A DNA stretch of 64,000 nucleotides from Sphingopyxis sp. (GTDB taxonomy: Bacteria; Pseudomonadota; Alphaproteobacteria; Sphingomonadales; Sphingomonadaceae): NCBI GenBank assembly GCA_002733865.1, contig NVXM01000002.1:186001-250000 (forward strand), given 5' to 3'. Of this stretch, positions 9,051 through 18,758 are shown piece by piece. Numbering within the stretch: position 1 is the stretch's first letter; the number at the start of each line of letters is the position of its first letter. A model generated the notes under the pieces. That model did not search any database and was not told where the DNA came from. It worked only from the letters and a program-made list of their open reading frames with translations. Position numbers and translations under genes: made by a program.

Positions 9051-9542
9051 ATGATGAAAATGATTAAATTTGGCGGCGTCTTGATGTTCGCTGGCATGGT
9101 CGGCACCGCAGCTCTCGCACAGCCGGGTGCACAAGAAGACTCTACGCTTGAATCAGCGGGAAACAAGGTAACCGAGCCCTTTGATGGCAAGGAAGTTCCC
9201 CAGAAGCTGAAAGACATACAGGATGATCCCTATTCGCTCAGCGGCTTGAGCAGATGCGCGCCAATCATCGCCGAGGTGCGGGAACTGAATGAAGTTCTCG
9301 GGCCCGATGTAAACGAGCAAGTCGACAAGAGCCGGGCCAAAAAACGAGAGCAGACGGCTGCCCGGGTAGCGGGTAGCGCGATTGGTTCGATCATTCCGTT
9401 CGGTGGCATCATCGGTGAAGTGACCGGAGCCAATGCCGAGCGGCGACGCTACAACGAAGCCGTCTATGCCGGTACCGTCCGGCGCGGTTTTCTGAAAGGC
9501 GTGGGCCTGCAAAAGGGATGCAAGGCACCCGCTCGACCCTAG
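9051..9542 (+). CDS. Exported protein of unknown function, first of a tandem pair
   Basis: This 163-residue protein begins with a clear signal peptide (about residues 1-23, ending ALA). The ribosome site AGGGGATTG precedes the ATG. The mature part shares an almost continuous pattern with the next gene: PY-L-GL-C near the middle, the LGPDVNE motif, SRA-KRE, IGSIIPF-GI, GANA and FLKG...GCK. Two cysteines flank the conserved core and could form a disulfide. A glycine-rich hydrophobic stretch (AGSAIGSIIPFGGIIG) could touch membrane. I recognise no family. It follows lldD by 22 bases and may be co-transcribed. Confidence 0.75.
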   Translation: MMKMIKFGGVLMFAGMVGTAALAQPGAQEDSTLESAGNKVTEPFDGKEVPQKLKDIQDDPYSLSGLSRCAPIIAEVRELNEVLGPDVNEQVDKSRAKKREQTAARVAGSAIGSIIPFGGIIGEVTGANAERRRYNEAVYAGTVRRGFLKGVGLQKGCKAPARP

Positions 9543-9574
9543 ATCAACCTTGGGGGCAACAAGGAAGAAATATT

Positions 9575-10138
9575 ATGGGTTCGGCAAAACTTGTCGCCCT
9601 GTCTGGCATTGTATGGCTGGCCGCGGGCCCGGAGCTTCGGGCTGCGACACCGGATGCCGATCAGCCGATGGTCGACCATATGGAAAACGCGGTGACCCAG
9701 CCGGCCCGCGACGTCAATCTGAAGCAGGACGAGATTCCCGGACGCTTGCTGGAAATCCAGAAAGCCCCCTATGACCTTGCCGGCATCGAAGGATGCCGCG
9801 CCATCACCAGCGAAATCGCCAGCCTTCGCCCCATTCTCGGTCCCGACGTCAACGAAGCCATCCGCATATCACGCGCGGAGAAACGCGAACGCAGCGTCAG
9901 CCGCGTGGCGAGCGGAATTATCGGCGGACTGATCCCGTTCCGCGGCATCGTCCGCGAAGTCAGCGGCGCCAACGCCGCCGAGCTGCGCTATCAGCAGGCC
10001 ATGGCCGCCGGATTTGCCCGGAGGAGCTTCCTCAAGGGGATGGCGCACAGCAGCGGGTGCAAGACCGAAACAGCAGAACTTGTGGCCCCGACAAACCTGC
10101 TGCCGCAGCCGGTTGTGCAGTCGCGGCCACAGGATTGA
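9575..10138 (+). CDS. Exported protein of unknown function, second of a tandem pair
   Basis: This 187-residue paralogue of the preceding protein arose by tandem duplication. It has a signal peptide (about 20 residues, ending LRA). It then shows the same core: PYDLAGIEGC, LGPDVNEAI, SRAEKRE, a hydrophobic GIIGGLIPFRGI, SGANA and FLKG, with a C-terminal GCK. A proline-rich tail after the final cysteine is unique to this copy. The frame is open from 9518, but the ATG at 9575 has the GGAAGA ribosome site and begins the signal peptide. Function is unknown. Confidence 0.75.
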   Translation: MGSAKLVALSGIVWLAAGPELRAATPDADQPMVDHMENAVTQPARDVNLKQDEIPGRLLEIQKAPYDLAGIEGCRAITSEIASLRPILGPDVNEAIRISRAEKRERSVSRVASGIIGGLIPFRGIVREVSGANAAELRYQQAMAAGFARRSFLKGMAHSSGCKTETAELVAPTNLLPQPVVQSRPQD

Positions 10139-10163
10139 TCGTACTACCAATATTTGGTATATT
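10135..10163 (+). promoter_or_regulatory. parDE promoter with embedded operator
   Basis: A -35-like TTGATC (10135-10140) and a -10-like TATATT (10158-10163) are 17 bases apart. The spacer contains the inverted repeat TACCAA-TAT-TTGGTA (10145-10159), a natural site for autorepression by the antitoxin. Transcription would begin at about 10169-10171, right at the antitoxin ATG (10171), so the message would be leaderless or nearly so. Confidence 0.55.
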
Positions 10164-10170
10164 TGCATCC

Positions 10171-10419
10171 ATGAGCAAAAACACTTCGATTTCGCTGAGC
10201 GACCATAATCTGGATTTCGTCCATCAGCAGGTGAATTCGGGCCGTTTCGGATCGGCTAGCGAGGTCATTCGCGATGCGTTGCGATTGATGGAGGAACGCG
10301 AGGTTAAACTCGCCATGTTGAAACATGAATTGCAAAAAGGCCTGGACAGCGGTCCGGCCCAGCCATTCAATTGGGATTCCTTCATTGAACGGGCATTCGC
10401 GCCTGACAATGGCACTTGA
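10171..10419 (+). CDS. parD: ParD-family antitoxin
   Basis: This 82-residue ribbon-helix-helix antitoxin (CopG/ParD, CC2985-like) begins with the DNA-binding strand ISLSDHNLDFV. The helices of RHH proteins follow, with the typical GRFGSASEVIRDALRLMEERE segment. The acidic, aromatic C-terminus neutralises the toxin. No ribosome site precedes the ATG, which fits a leaderless message. Its stop overlaps the toxin start by 11 bases, so the two are translationally coupled. It should bind the inverted repeat at 10145-10159. Confidence 0.92.
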   Translation: MSKNTSISLSDHNLDFVHQQVNSGRFGSASEVIRDALRLMEEREVKLAMLKHELQKGLDSGPAQPFNWDSFIERAFAPDNGT

Positions 10420-10702
10420 TATTGTCTATCGACCCGAGGCGATTGTCGATATCCACAATATAGCGGCATATACGATCGAGCGATGGGGAAGGCAGCAGGC
10501 ACAAAATTATATGGCCACGCTGCGCAAGGATATCGAGAGCCTGACGGAATTTGCACTGCGCTATCCGATACACGAAGCCAGCGCACTCAACCTGCGGCGC
10601 ATGAACAGCGGCCATCATCTGCTTTTCTATCTCGTCACGGACCAGACAGTCGAGATCATCCGAATTTTGCATGAGCGAATGGATTTGAATGACGCGATTT
10701 AA
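10409..10702 (+). CDS. parE: ParE-family toxin
   Basis: This 97-residue toxin of the RelE/ParE superfamily is of ParE type; characterised members block DNA gyrase. It starts with the strand IVYRPEAIVDI and two helices containing IAAYTIERWG. It ends with the beta sheet bearing LRRMNSGHHLLFYLV and IIRILHERMD, the usual ParE C-terminal pattern. The chosen ATG at 10409 overlaps the antitoxin end; upstream in-frame codons read through antitoxin DNA. The protein looks full length and intact. Confidence 0.92.
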   Translation: MALDIVYRPEAIVDIHNIAAYTIERWGRQQAQNYMATLRKDIESLTEFALRYPIHEASALNLRRMNSGHHLLFYLVTDQTVEIIRILHERMDLNDAI

Positions 10703-10770
10703 CCCGCACCCAAAAGGAATAGAATGCTGGATCAACCAAACCAGCCTTTAACAGTTTCAGCCAATCCCTA

Positions 10771-10799
10771 CCGGCATCCCAGCGAAGGCTGGCATCCAA
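10771..10799. repeat. Half copy of the CCGGCGAAGGCCGG-type palindromic repeat
   Basis: The bases GCATCCCAGCGAAGGCTGGCATCC are a degenerate single arm of the repeat found complete in ligA (29681-29748). A short CCAGC/GCTGG stem remains. It is likely an old remnant. Confidence 0.5.
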
Positions 10800-10945
10800 A
10801 CCAATCGTGGTTGCAGGGAGAGTCTTCCCTCATTGAAAATCGCGTTAGGCCCCAACATGCGCCCGGGCGACATCTCGCTAAACAGTTTCTTTTCGTGCCA
10901 CTAACCAAGGGTTATGCCCGCACGAGAGAATTCCGTTATCACTCG

Positions 10946-10974
10946 AACAAAACGGTTTTCGTCGCCGTTTTGTT
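10946..10974. terminator. Hairpin between convergent parE and sdhA
   Basis: Perfect 10-base arms (AACAAAACGG / CCGTTTTGTT) enclose a 9-base loop. The U-rich ends suit bidirectional termination of the two convergent transcripts, although it lies 180 bases past the sdhA stop. Confidence 0.45.
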
Positions 10975-11154
10975 AGATGTTGGGACCACTCAAATTTATC
11001 GCATTGAGAATATTCGCTTAAGACATACAACATTTCGAGATACTACAGCACCCTGTCTTTCGACCAAACTTGCGGAAACATCATTACAATTGGCTGCTCA
11101 TCATCCGCAATATCCGTTCCTTGCCATCTCACTGTCCAGCGAGATTGAGGCACC

Positions 11155-12975
11155 TCAATAAACCCGCTTCTTCGGCTTCACATATTCCGCTTCGTCGGTG
11201 AGCGTATAGTCATGGACCGGGCGATAATCTATAACGACCTTGCCGCCTTTGCCGCCCCAGCCTTCGAAGGTCGAGGTGGTGTGCTTCATCCATTCCTTGT
11301 CATTCCGGTCTTCATAATCTTCATGCATATGCGCACCGCGACTTTCCTTGCGGTTGGCTGCACTTTTGATCGTCACCATCGCCTGGCTCATCAGATTGTC
11401 GAGCTCGAGCGTCTCGATCAGATCGGTGTTCCAGATCAATGAACGATCAGTCACACCGACATCAGCCAGCTTCGCATTGACTTTTTCCATCTCGGCGACG
11501 CCTTCTTCCAGCAGCTTGTTGTCGCGGAACACAGCGGCGTGGGCCTGCATCGTTTTCTGCATTTCCATGCGCAGCGCGGCAGTCGGGATCGAGCCCTTTG
11601 CGTTGCGGAAATGGTCCAGACGTTCGAGTGCCAGATCAGCGGAGTCCGCCGGAAGCGGCTTGTGCGAGGCGTTCGGAACCAGCTTTTCTTTCAGGCGCAG
11701 ACCGGTTGCCCGGCCAAAGACCACGAGATCGATCAGCGAATTCGAGCCCAGTCGGTTGGCACCGTGCACGGAAACGCAGGCCGCTTCACCGACCGAGTAA
11801 AGCCCGGGCACAATGGCGTCCGGATCATCTGCGGTCGGGTTGATCACTTCGCCGTGATAGTTACAGGGAATGCCGCCCATATTATAGTGGACCGTCGGCA
11901 CAACCGGCAGCGCTTCCCGGGTCAGATCGACGCCAGCGAAAATCTTGCCGGTTTCGGTGATGCCCGGCAGACGCTCGGCCAGTACTTCCGGCGCGATATG
12001 GTCGAGGTGAAGATAGATATGGTCCTTCTCCGGCCCGACGCCGCGGCCTTCACGGATTTCAGTGGCCATGCAGCGCGAAACGACGTCGCGGCTGGCCAGA
12101 TCCTTGGCGCTCGGCGCATAGCGTTCCATGAACCGCTCGCCTTCGCTGTTGGTCAGATAGCCGCCCTCGCCGCGCGCGCCTTCAGTAATCAGCACGCCTG
12201 CGCCGTAAATGCCGGTCGGGTGGAACTGGACGAACTCCATGTCCTGCAGCGGCAGACCAGCGCGCAGCACCATGCCGCCGCCGTCACCGGTGCAGGTATG
12301 GGCCGAAGTTGCGCTGAAATAGCAGCGTCCGGCACCGCCAGTCGCCAGCACGACCGCATGGCTGCGGAAGCGATGGATCGAACCGTCTTCGAGACACAGC
12401 GCGATCACGCCGCGGCATTCGCCATTTTCCATGATCAGGTCGATGGCGAAATATTCGATAAAGAAGTCCGCGTCATATTTCAGGCTCTGCTGATAGAGCG
12501 CGTGCAGCATGGCATGGCCTGTTCGGTCGGCGGCAGCGCAGGTGCGCTGAACCGGAGGCCCCTCGCCCATATTCTGCATGTGGCCGCCAAAGGGCCGCTG
12601 ATAAATCGTACCGTCTTCGTTGCGCGAGAATGGCACGCCGGCATGTTCCAGCTCGTAGACGGCCTGGGGTGCTTCGCGGACGAGATATTCAATTGCATCC
12701 TGGTCGCCGAGCCAGTCGGAGCCCTTGACCGTGTCATACATATGCCAGGACCAGTGGTCAGGCGTGTTGTTGCCCAGCGATGCCGCGATGCCGCCCTGCG
12801 CCGCAACAGTATGCGAACGAGTTGGAAAAACCTTGGTGATGCAGGCCGTTTTCAGGCCGGATTCTGCCGAACCCATGGTAGCGCGCAGGCCTGAGCCGCC
12901 AGCACCGACAACAACCGTGTCATAGGTGTGATCGATAATCTTGTAAGCAGGCTGGGTGGATGTTTTACTATTCAT
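11155..12975 (-). CDS. sdhA: Succinate dehydrogenase flavoprotein subunit
   Basis: This 606-residue SdhA is the catalytic subunit of complex II. It oxidises succinate to fumarate with covalently bound FAD. The dinucleotide-binding motif GAGGSGLRA lies near residue 22. The His of [10 protein letters not shown] is the covalent flavin attachment site. Substrate-site residues appear in the HPTG and [10 protein letters not shown] segments. Its ATG overlaps the end of sdhD by four bases. It is the last sdh gene in the run: sdhB, which normally follows, is absent. Confidence 0.97.
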   Translation of the reverse strand: MNSKTSTQPAYKIIDHTYDTVVVGAGGSGLRATMGSAESGLKTACITKVFPTRSHTVAAQGGIAASLGNNTPDHWSWHMYDTVKGSDWLGDQDAIEYLVREAPQAVYELEHAGVPFSRNEDGTIYQRPFGGHMQNMGEGPPVQRTCAAADRTGHAMLHALYQQSLKYDADFFIEYFAIDLIMENGECRGVIALCLEDGSIHRFRSHAVVLATGGAGRCYFSATSAHTCTGDGGGMVLRAGLPLQDMEFVQFHPTGIYGAGVLITEGARGEGGYLTNSEGERFMERYAPSAKDLASRDVVSRCMATEIREGRGVGPEKDHIYLHLDHIAPEVLAERLPGITETGKIFAGVDLTREALPVVPTVHYNMGGIPCNYHGEVINPTADDPDAIVPGLYSVGEAACVSVHGANRLGSNSLIDLVVFGRATGLRLKEKLVPNASHKPLPADSADLALERLDHFRNAKGSIPTAALRMEMQKTMQAHAAVFRDNKLLEEGVAEMEKVNAKLADVGVTDRSLIWNTDLIETLELDNLMSQAMVTIKSAANRKESRGAHMHEDYEDRNDKEWMKHTTSTFEGWGGKGGKVVIDYRPVHDYTLTDEAEYVKPKKRVY

Positions 12976-13361
12976 GCGACCACTCCGGTAAACGCTATTT
13001 TCGCGACCGAGAAAATACCCAGCGACGCGCCGCCAATGGCGAAAAAGTTAAGCAGGACGATCAGGCCGAATTTGACGCCATGATCCTCGACATAATCCTC
13101 GATCAGGACTTGCAACCCAAGCCGCAGATGCCAAAAAATGCTGACCAGCATCAGGATCATCGGCACCGCGACGAGCGGCGAGGAAAGCCATTCGACCATC
13201 AGTTCATAGCTGAGATTCGGCAGACGGATCAGCGAGAATACCAGCCACAGCACCAGCACCAGATTGCTGACTGCGGTGACCCGCTGGACTATCCAGTGAT
13301 GCGCGCCTTCTTGCGCTGATCCAAGGCCGCGTACCCGGCCAATATTGGTTCCTGAACCCAT
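12972..13361 (-). CDS. sdhD: Succinate dehydrogenase hydrophobic membrane anchor subunit
   Basis: This 129-residue protein has three membrane helices (about 25-50, 58-80 and 97-120). With SdhC it anchors SdhA/B and forms the quinone and heme b site. The [13 protein letters not shown] segment before helix 1 and the [19 protein letters not shown] segment of helix 2 are typical of alphaproteobacterial SdhD. A ribosome site GGAATCGG precedes the ATG. The gene lies 15 bases after sdhC and overlaps sdhA by four bases. Confidence 0.93.
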   Translation of the reverse strand: MGSGTNIGRVRGLGSAQEGAHHWIVQRVTAVSNLVLVLWLVFSLIRLPNLSYELMVEWLSSPLVAVPMILMLVSIFWHLRLGLQVLIEDYVEDHGVKFGLIVLLNFFAIGGASLGIFSVAKIAFTGVVA

Positions 13362-13376
13362 GTTCCGATTCCTAAT

Positions 13377-13790
13377 CTATAGAATGTTTTTGGAAACGAT
13401 GTAGAGCCACATCGCGCCGGTGGTGAGGATCGCCGCCAGAGGGACGGCAATCGACCACATTTTATTGGTCTGCAATTCATAGCCCGCACCGGCATCGAGG
13501 ACAAAGTGGCGCAAACCCGAATACATATGCTCAAAAAACGAGAAGCTCATGCCGACCAGAACAATATAGCCGAGATAGAGAAAATCGAACCAGCTCTGGA
13601 AATAGGCGTAGCTTTCTGGCCCGGCAGAAATGGCATATAGCCACCAGACGAGCAGCGGCACGCCAACAAGGGCCATGCCATCACCGGTCACCCGGTGCAA
13701 AATGGAAACCAGCATGTGCGGCCCCCATTTGTAGACCTGCAAATGCGGTGAAAGCGGTCTGTTCGATGCTGAGCCTGATGCGCCGGCCAT
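13377..13790 (-). CDS. sdhC: Succinate dehydrogenase cytochrome b556 subunit
   Basis: This 137-residue membrane anchor has three helices. RPLSPHLQVYKW near the start and SILHRVTG are the SdhC signature, the latter contributing the quinone-site Ser and Arg. HMYSGLRHFVLD carries the axial heme histidine. It is the first gene of the sdhC-sdhD-sdhA operon. An AGGGGA ribosome site lies before the ATG. The 200-base gap to the divergent SDR gene should contain its promoter. Confidence 0.94.
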   Translation of the reverse strand: MAGASGSASNRPLSPHLQVYKWGPHMLVSILHRVTGDGMALVGVPLLVWWLYAISAGPESYAYFQSWFDFLYLGYIVLVGMSFSFFEHMYSGLRHFVLDAGAGYELQTNKMWSIAVPLAAILTTGAMWLYIVSKNIL

Positions 13791-13906
13791 GGTCTTCCCC
13801 TGAGCAATATATCCGGGACATGCCGGAGTCTTTGAAAACGAACCATTCCCTTAGCGAAAAGCGCGTCTCATGCAAACCTGATGGAGCGGAAATCGCTATT
13901 TTATTA

Positions 13907-13960
13907 GTCCATGGCGCTGCAGCGGTCATGCAAATCACAAAATCTGCATCATCCATGGAC
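13907..13960. promoter_or_regulatory. Nested dyad between sdhC and a divergent SDR gene
   Basis: Eight-base arms GTCCATGG (13907-13914) and CCATGGAC (13953-13960) flank a second quasi-palindrome, ATGCAAAT...ATCTGCAT. The nesting in a divergent promoter gap suggests an operator for the sdh operon or its neighbour. No regulator can be named from it. Confidence 0.3.
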
Positions 13961-13991
13961 GCGCGCGCTTCGTCGCTCTAGGTATTTACGG

Positions 13992-14705
13992 ATGAGCAAC
14001 AGAAAAAAACATATTTTGGTCACCGGTGCCAGTCGCGGCATCGGCAAGGCCATTCTCGAATCGCTGGATCAGGACAATGTCAGACGGGTCGGTCAAAGCA
14101 CCGGTGGCACCGATGGCTTGATCGCAGCGGATTTCACGCAAGACGGTGCGGCCGACGCGCTTTGGAAAGAGGCGCTGGATCAGCTCGACGGGCGGATTGA
14201 CATATTGATCAACAATGCCGGACTGTTTCAGCCGAACCCGATCGGAGCCGACGACTGGCTGGAAAGCTGGAACCGCACGATGACGATCAACCTGACCGCC
14301 TCGGCAGAACTCTGCCGCCTCGCGGTGCTGCATTTTCAGCAACGCGGCGAGCCCGGCCGGATTGTCAATATCGCCAGCCGCGCCGCCTATCGCGGCGATG
14401 GTCCCGACCACTGGCATTATGCGGCCTCCAAGGGCGGTATGGTCGCGATGGCCAAGTCGATCGCCAGAGCCTATGCCCATCAGCAGATCCTCGCCTTCGC
14501 CATCTGTCCGGGCTTCACCATGACCGGCATGGCGGAGGATTATCTGGCGAGCCGCGGCGGCGACAAATTGCTTGCCGACATCCCGCTCGGCCGGGTTGCA
14601 CAACCGGAGGAAATCGCCTCAATGGCCCGTTATTGCGCGCTCGATGCACCGGAAAGCATGACCGGCGCGGTGCTCGACGCTAATGGTGCAAGCTTCGTCA
14701 GATGA
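13992..14705 (+). CDS. SDR family oxidoreductase
   Basis: This 237-residue short-chain dehydrogenase has a TGASRGIG cofactor loop near the start, then NNAG. The catalytic Tyr and Lys lie in WHYAASKGG, after the conserved Ser of IVNIASRAA. The central part resembles FabG-like reductases, but the substrate cannot be named. The frame is open from 13911; the ATG at 13992 begins just before the glycine loop and fits the family. Its stop overlaps the next gene's ATG by four bases, so the two are co-translated. Confidence 0.85.
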   Translation: MSNRKKHILVTGASRGIGKAILESLDQDNVRRVGQSTGGTDGLIAADFTQDGAADALWKEALDQLDGRIDILINNAGLFQPNPIGADDWLESWNRTMTINLTASAELCRLAVLHFQQRGEPGRIVNIASRAAYRGDGPDHWHYAASKGGMVAMAKSIARAYAHQQILAFAICPGFTMTGMAEDYLASRGGDKLLADIPLGRVAQPEEIASMARYCALDAPESMTGAVLDANGASFVR

Positions 14706-15385
14706 TCGCCCGCGAACTGCTCGATACCGCCACCATCCCCGGCGGCGGAGAATTGCGCCTGTTCCGGCGGGCTCTCAAAGGGGCCGACGAATTTTCAATC
14801 ATGCTGGGCCGCATCGAACTGATGAACAGCCGGCTCAGTGGGTCGGAAGAAGCGCTGGCAACCCTCACCTGCGCTGGCCTGAACGTCAAAAACCCACGCC
14901 TTCTGATCGGCGGCTATGGCATGGGATTTACTTTGCGCGCCGCTCTCGCGGTTCTGCCACCGCAGGCGCATGTTGAAGTTGCGGAACTGATTCCGGCGAT
15001 CATCCAGTGGGCGCGCGAGCCGATGGCTGAGCTTACCCAAAATGGCCTGAACGATAGCCGGGTCACGGCCACGCTGGGCGACGTGTGCGATATCATCGGT
15101 CAGGCCGACCGAGACTATGATGCGATATTGCTCGACGTCGACAACGGGCCGGACGGCCTGACTCACGAAGCGAACGACCGGCTATACAGCATGGCCGGTC
15201 TGTCTACGGCAAAGACAGCGCTCCGCTCAAACGGCATTCTGGCCGTCTGGTCGAGCGAAGGCGATTCGCGATTCACATCACGGCTGCACAAAGTCGGCTT
15301 TGCGGTCGACGTCAAAACCGTCCCGGCGCGCAGCAATGGCAAGGGCGCCAAACACACGATCTGGCTGGCCCGCAAGCCAAGTTGA
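14702..15385 (+). CDS. Spermidine synthase-like methyltransferase-fold protein
   Basis: This 227-residue Rossmann-fold protein is of the spermidine synthase-like family. The nucleotide-site loop is LLIGGYGMGF, followed by the acidic VEVAELIP and a DAILLDVDNGPD segment that corresponds to the aminopropyl/SAM site. It lacks the N-terminal beta domain of true spermidine synthases, so polyamine synthesis is doubtful. It is coupled to the preceding SDR gene by a four-base overlap, which suggests a two-gene modification step. Confidence 0.78.
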   Translation: MIARELLDTATIPGGGELRLFRRALKGADEFSIMLGRIELMNSRLSGSEEALATLTCAGLNVKNPRLLIGGYGMGFTLRAALAVLPPQAHVEVAELIPAIIQWAREPMAELTQNGLNDSRVTATLGDVCDIIGQADRDYDAILLDVDNGPDGLTHEANDRLYSMAGLSTAKTALRSNGILAVWSSEGDSRFTSRLHKVGFAVDVKTVPARSNGKGAKHTIWLARKPS

Positions 15386-15400
15386 CGCCGGCTGTGGCTA

Positions 15401-17068
<1,668 letters not shown>

Positions 17069-17385
17069 AGCAATACTCCTGCAAAATCAATATTCGCTTC
17101 TGTATTAGCGCCTTGAACGGGCAATTGCACATCAAGTTTTTTGTGCCCGTTTTTTTGCCGATCGCGGGGAGCCCGTTGACAGCGGCGGCGGCGGTTCTTG
17201 ATTCATCGCCGACAGTTGTCGTAGCCGCTGGCCCCCTGGTCTGAACGCGGCAATCTCTGCGCCACTTACAACGCATCAGGGCAAATATCACTCCAAGGCC
17301 ACCCCTTCGAATGCGGTTAGCCGTAATTTAACCCGTTTTGACTAAGCTTCCGTGATACGGTTTTAGCCAGCGGAACAGATCTCAT
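17069..17385. other. Divergent promoter gap between M28 peptidase and GGDEF genes
   Basis: About 317 bases lie between two divergent genes. The main structure is an inverted repeat with 8-base arms AACGGGCA (17116-17123) and TGCCCGTT (17144-17151). On the plus strand it is followed by a run of T, so it could terminate an unidentified short plus-strand RNA. I see no other gene. Confidence 0.5.
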
Positions 17386-18627
17386 ATGGAATTGCCAGTA
17401 TCATCTTCTGTGTTCAGCACAGCGAGGACACTCGATTCCGTATCTATTCCAACAGCATTGGTTGAACGCGAAATGCTGAAACGGGCTTTGGGGAACCCGG
17501 TGATAAACCGCTTGCCGACCCTCATCCCGCTGTTCCTGATCGGCTATGCGTCCCTGGCGCTCGTGGCCAGAGACGATATGCTGGCACTGGTCAGTCTCCA
17601 GATTCTGATGATCGTGATGACCTCCTACACGGCACTCCGGGTCACGGACAAACTGGCTGACAACGAGATATCCGAACGGGCAGAATCGCGGGCTATCCGA
17701 TTATGGCTCTTTTTCGAATTCCTGAGCGGGGTCATCTGGGGTTTGATGATCGGACCCATTGCAGAAGCGGGCGATACGGGAGGGGCGAAGACCGTCATAT
17801 CGATCACGCTTATTGTCACGGTCGCTCTGGCTGCCGTCGTCGCTGCGGACGCACCGCAGTTGATAAGAGCATTGCTGGCCGGATTTGCAATAACGGCGAT
17901 TTCTACTGGCATGTATCACTACGATCACTTTGGCTCTCGTGTGGTTTTTGCCATCATCCTGTTTCCGCCAACGATCTACTACCTCTCCCGTGCCCTGGGA
18001 AAACGGGCACAAAGCGCCCTGCAAACAGAGATGGAAAATGTCGTTCTGAACAAGAAGCTCTCCGAAGCCCTCAGCATATCGGAATATCTGTCCGCTCACG
18101 ACAGTCTGACGGGATTGCTGAACCGGCGGGACTTCGAGCGGATGGCGGAAGAGCTGCGCACCCGGACGAAGGCCAGCGATATGGCGATAATCATGGTCGA
18201 TCTCGATCATTTCAAGCAAATCAACGACCGCTACGGCCATAGCCTGGGTGACGATGTATTGAAGACAACAGCGCGCCTGATGCAGTTCCAATTGCGCAGC
18301 CTGGAAGGGTCTGCGGACAGCGGGCAAGCTATCGCCCGCTGGGGCGGCGAGGAATTTATCATTGCGCTGGCCAATTGCGCTACCGACGATGTTGTGCGGA
18401 TTTCGGAAAATATCCGCTGCAGCCTGGAAAACTACCGGAACGCCGACTGGCCCAAAGACCTGAAACTGTCGGGCTCTTTCGGCGTCACCTACTGGCTTGA
18501 ACATGAGCCTCTGGATGCGGCCATCCAGCGCGCGGACAAGGCGATGTACAAAGCCAAGTCAGAGGGACGAAACCGGACCCGCTTGGTGCAACCGGTTAAA
18601 CAAGGTGCATCGGCCATCACGGCCTAG
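17386..18627 (+). CDS. Membrane-bound diguanylate cyclase (GGDEF)
   Basis: This 413-residue protein has an N-terminal block of about six membrane helices (roughly residues 45-205). A short coiled linker and a GGDEF domain follow. The active-site motif is GGEEF in ARWGGEEFI. The metal-binding VDLDHFKQINDRYGH and the late ADKAMYKAKSEGRN motif are intact, so it should make cyclic di-GMP. The inhibitory RxxD I-site five residues before GGEEF is absent (DSGQ there), so product inhibition is unlikely. No EAL domain is present. The membrane region may sense an external cue. Confidence 0.9.
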   Translation: MELPVSSSVFSTARTLDSVSIPTALVEREMLKRALGNPVINRLPTLIPLFLIGYASLALVARDDMLALVSLQILMIVMTSYTALRVTDKLADNEISERAESRAIRLWLFFEFLSGVIWGLMIGPIAEAGDTGGAKTVISITLIVTVALAAVVAADAPQLIRALLAGFAITAISTGMYHYDHFGSRVVFAIILFPPTIYYLSRALGKRAQSALQTEMENVVLNKKLSEALSISEYLSAHDSLTGLLNRRDFERMAEELRTRTKASDMAIIMVDLDHFKQINDRYGHSLGDDVLKTTARLMQFQLRSLEGSADSGQAIARWGGEEFIIALANCATDDVVRISENIRCSLENYRNADWPKDLKLSGSFGVTYWLEHEPLDAAIQRADKAMYKAKSEGRNRTRLVQPVKQGASAITA

Positions 18628-18758
18628 CCAAAGCGCGCCGCCAATCACTGCGGCAGATGGCCACATTCGCTCTTTCCCAAGGGTAGCGGCGGTCGCCGGT
18701 GAAAATTCGGGCAATAGTATTGATAGCCAAAGGACCGAAGCTCGGCTAACGGCAGCCG

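Larger units (their letters stand above)
10703..11154. other. Gene-free stretch between parE and sdhA
   Basis: About 450 bases separate the convergent parE and sdhA genes. By eye the stretch is more AT-rich than its surroundings. It holds a half palindromic repeat (10771-10799) and a 10-base-arm hairpin (10946-10974). The one long reading frame (10724-11161) has no convincing family pattern and runs into sdhA, so I do not call it a gene. sdhB would normally be expected here and is not present. Confidence 0.6.

Noticed and set aside
10724..11161. 145-residue frame between parE and sdhA
   Set aside because: No family resemblance; it includes a repeat half copy and a hairpin, and runs into the sdhA end. 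Treated as gene-free.
11539..12894. 451-residue plus-strand frame opposite sdhA
   Set aside because: sdhA is certain here, and the frame has no recognisable motifs; it arises from GC-biased third positions.
17116..17151. Hairpin followed by T-run as evidence for a small RNA
   Set aside because: No promoter or upstream transcript is supported, and its loop is long; noted only within the gap entry.
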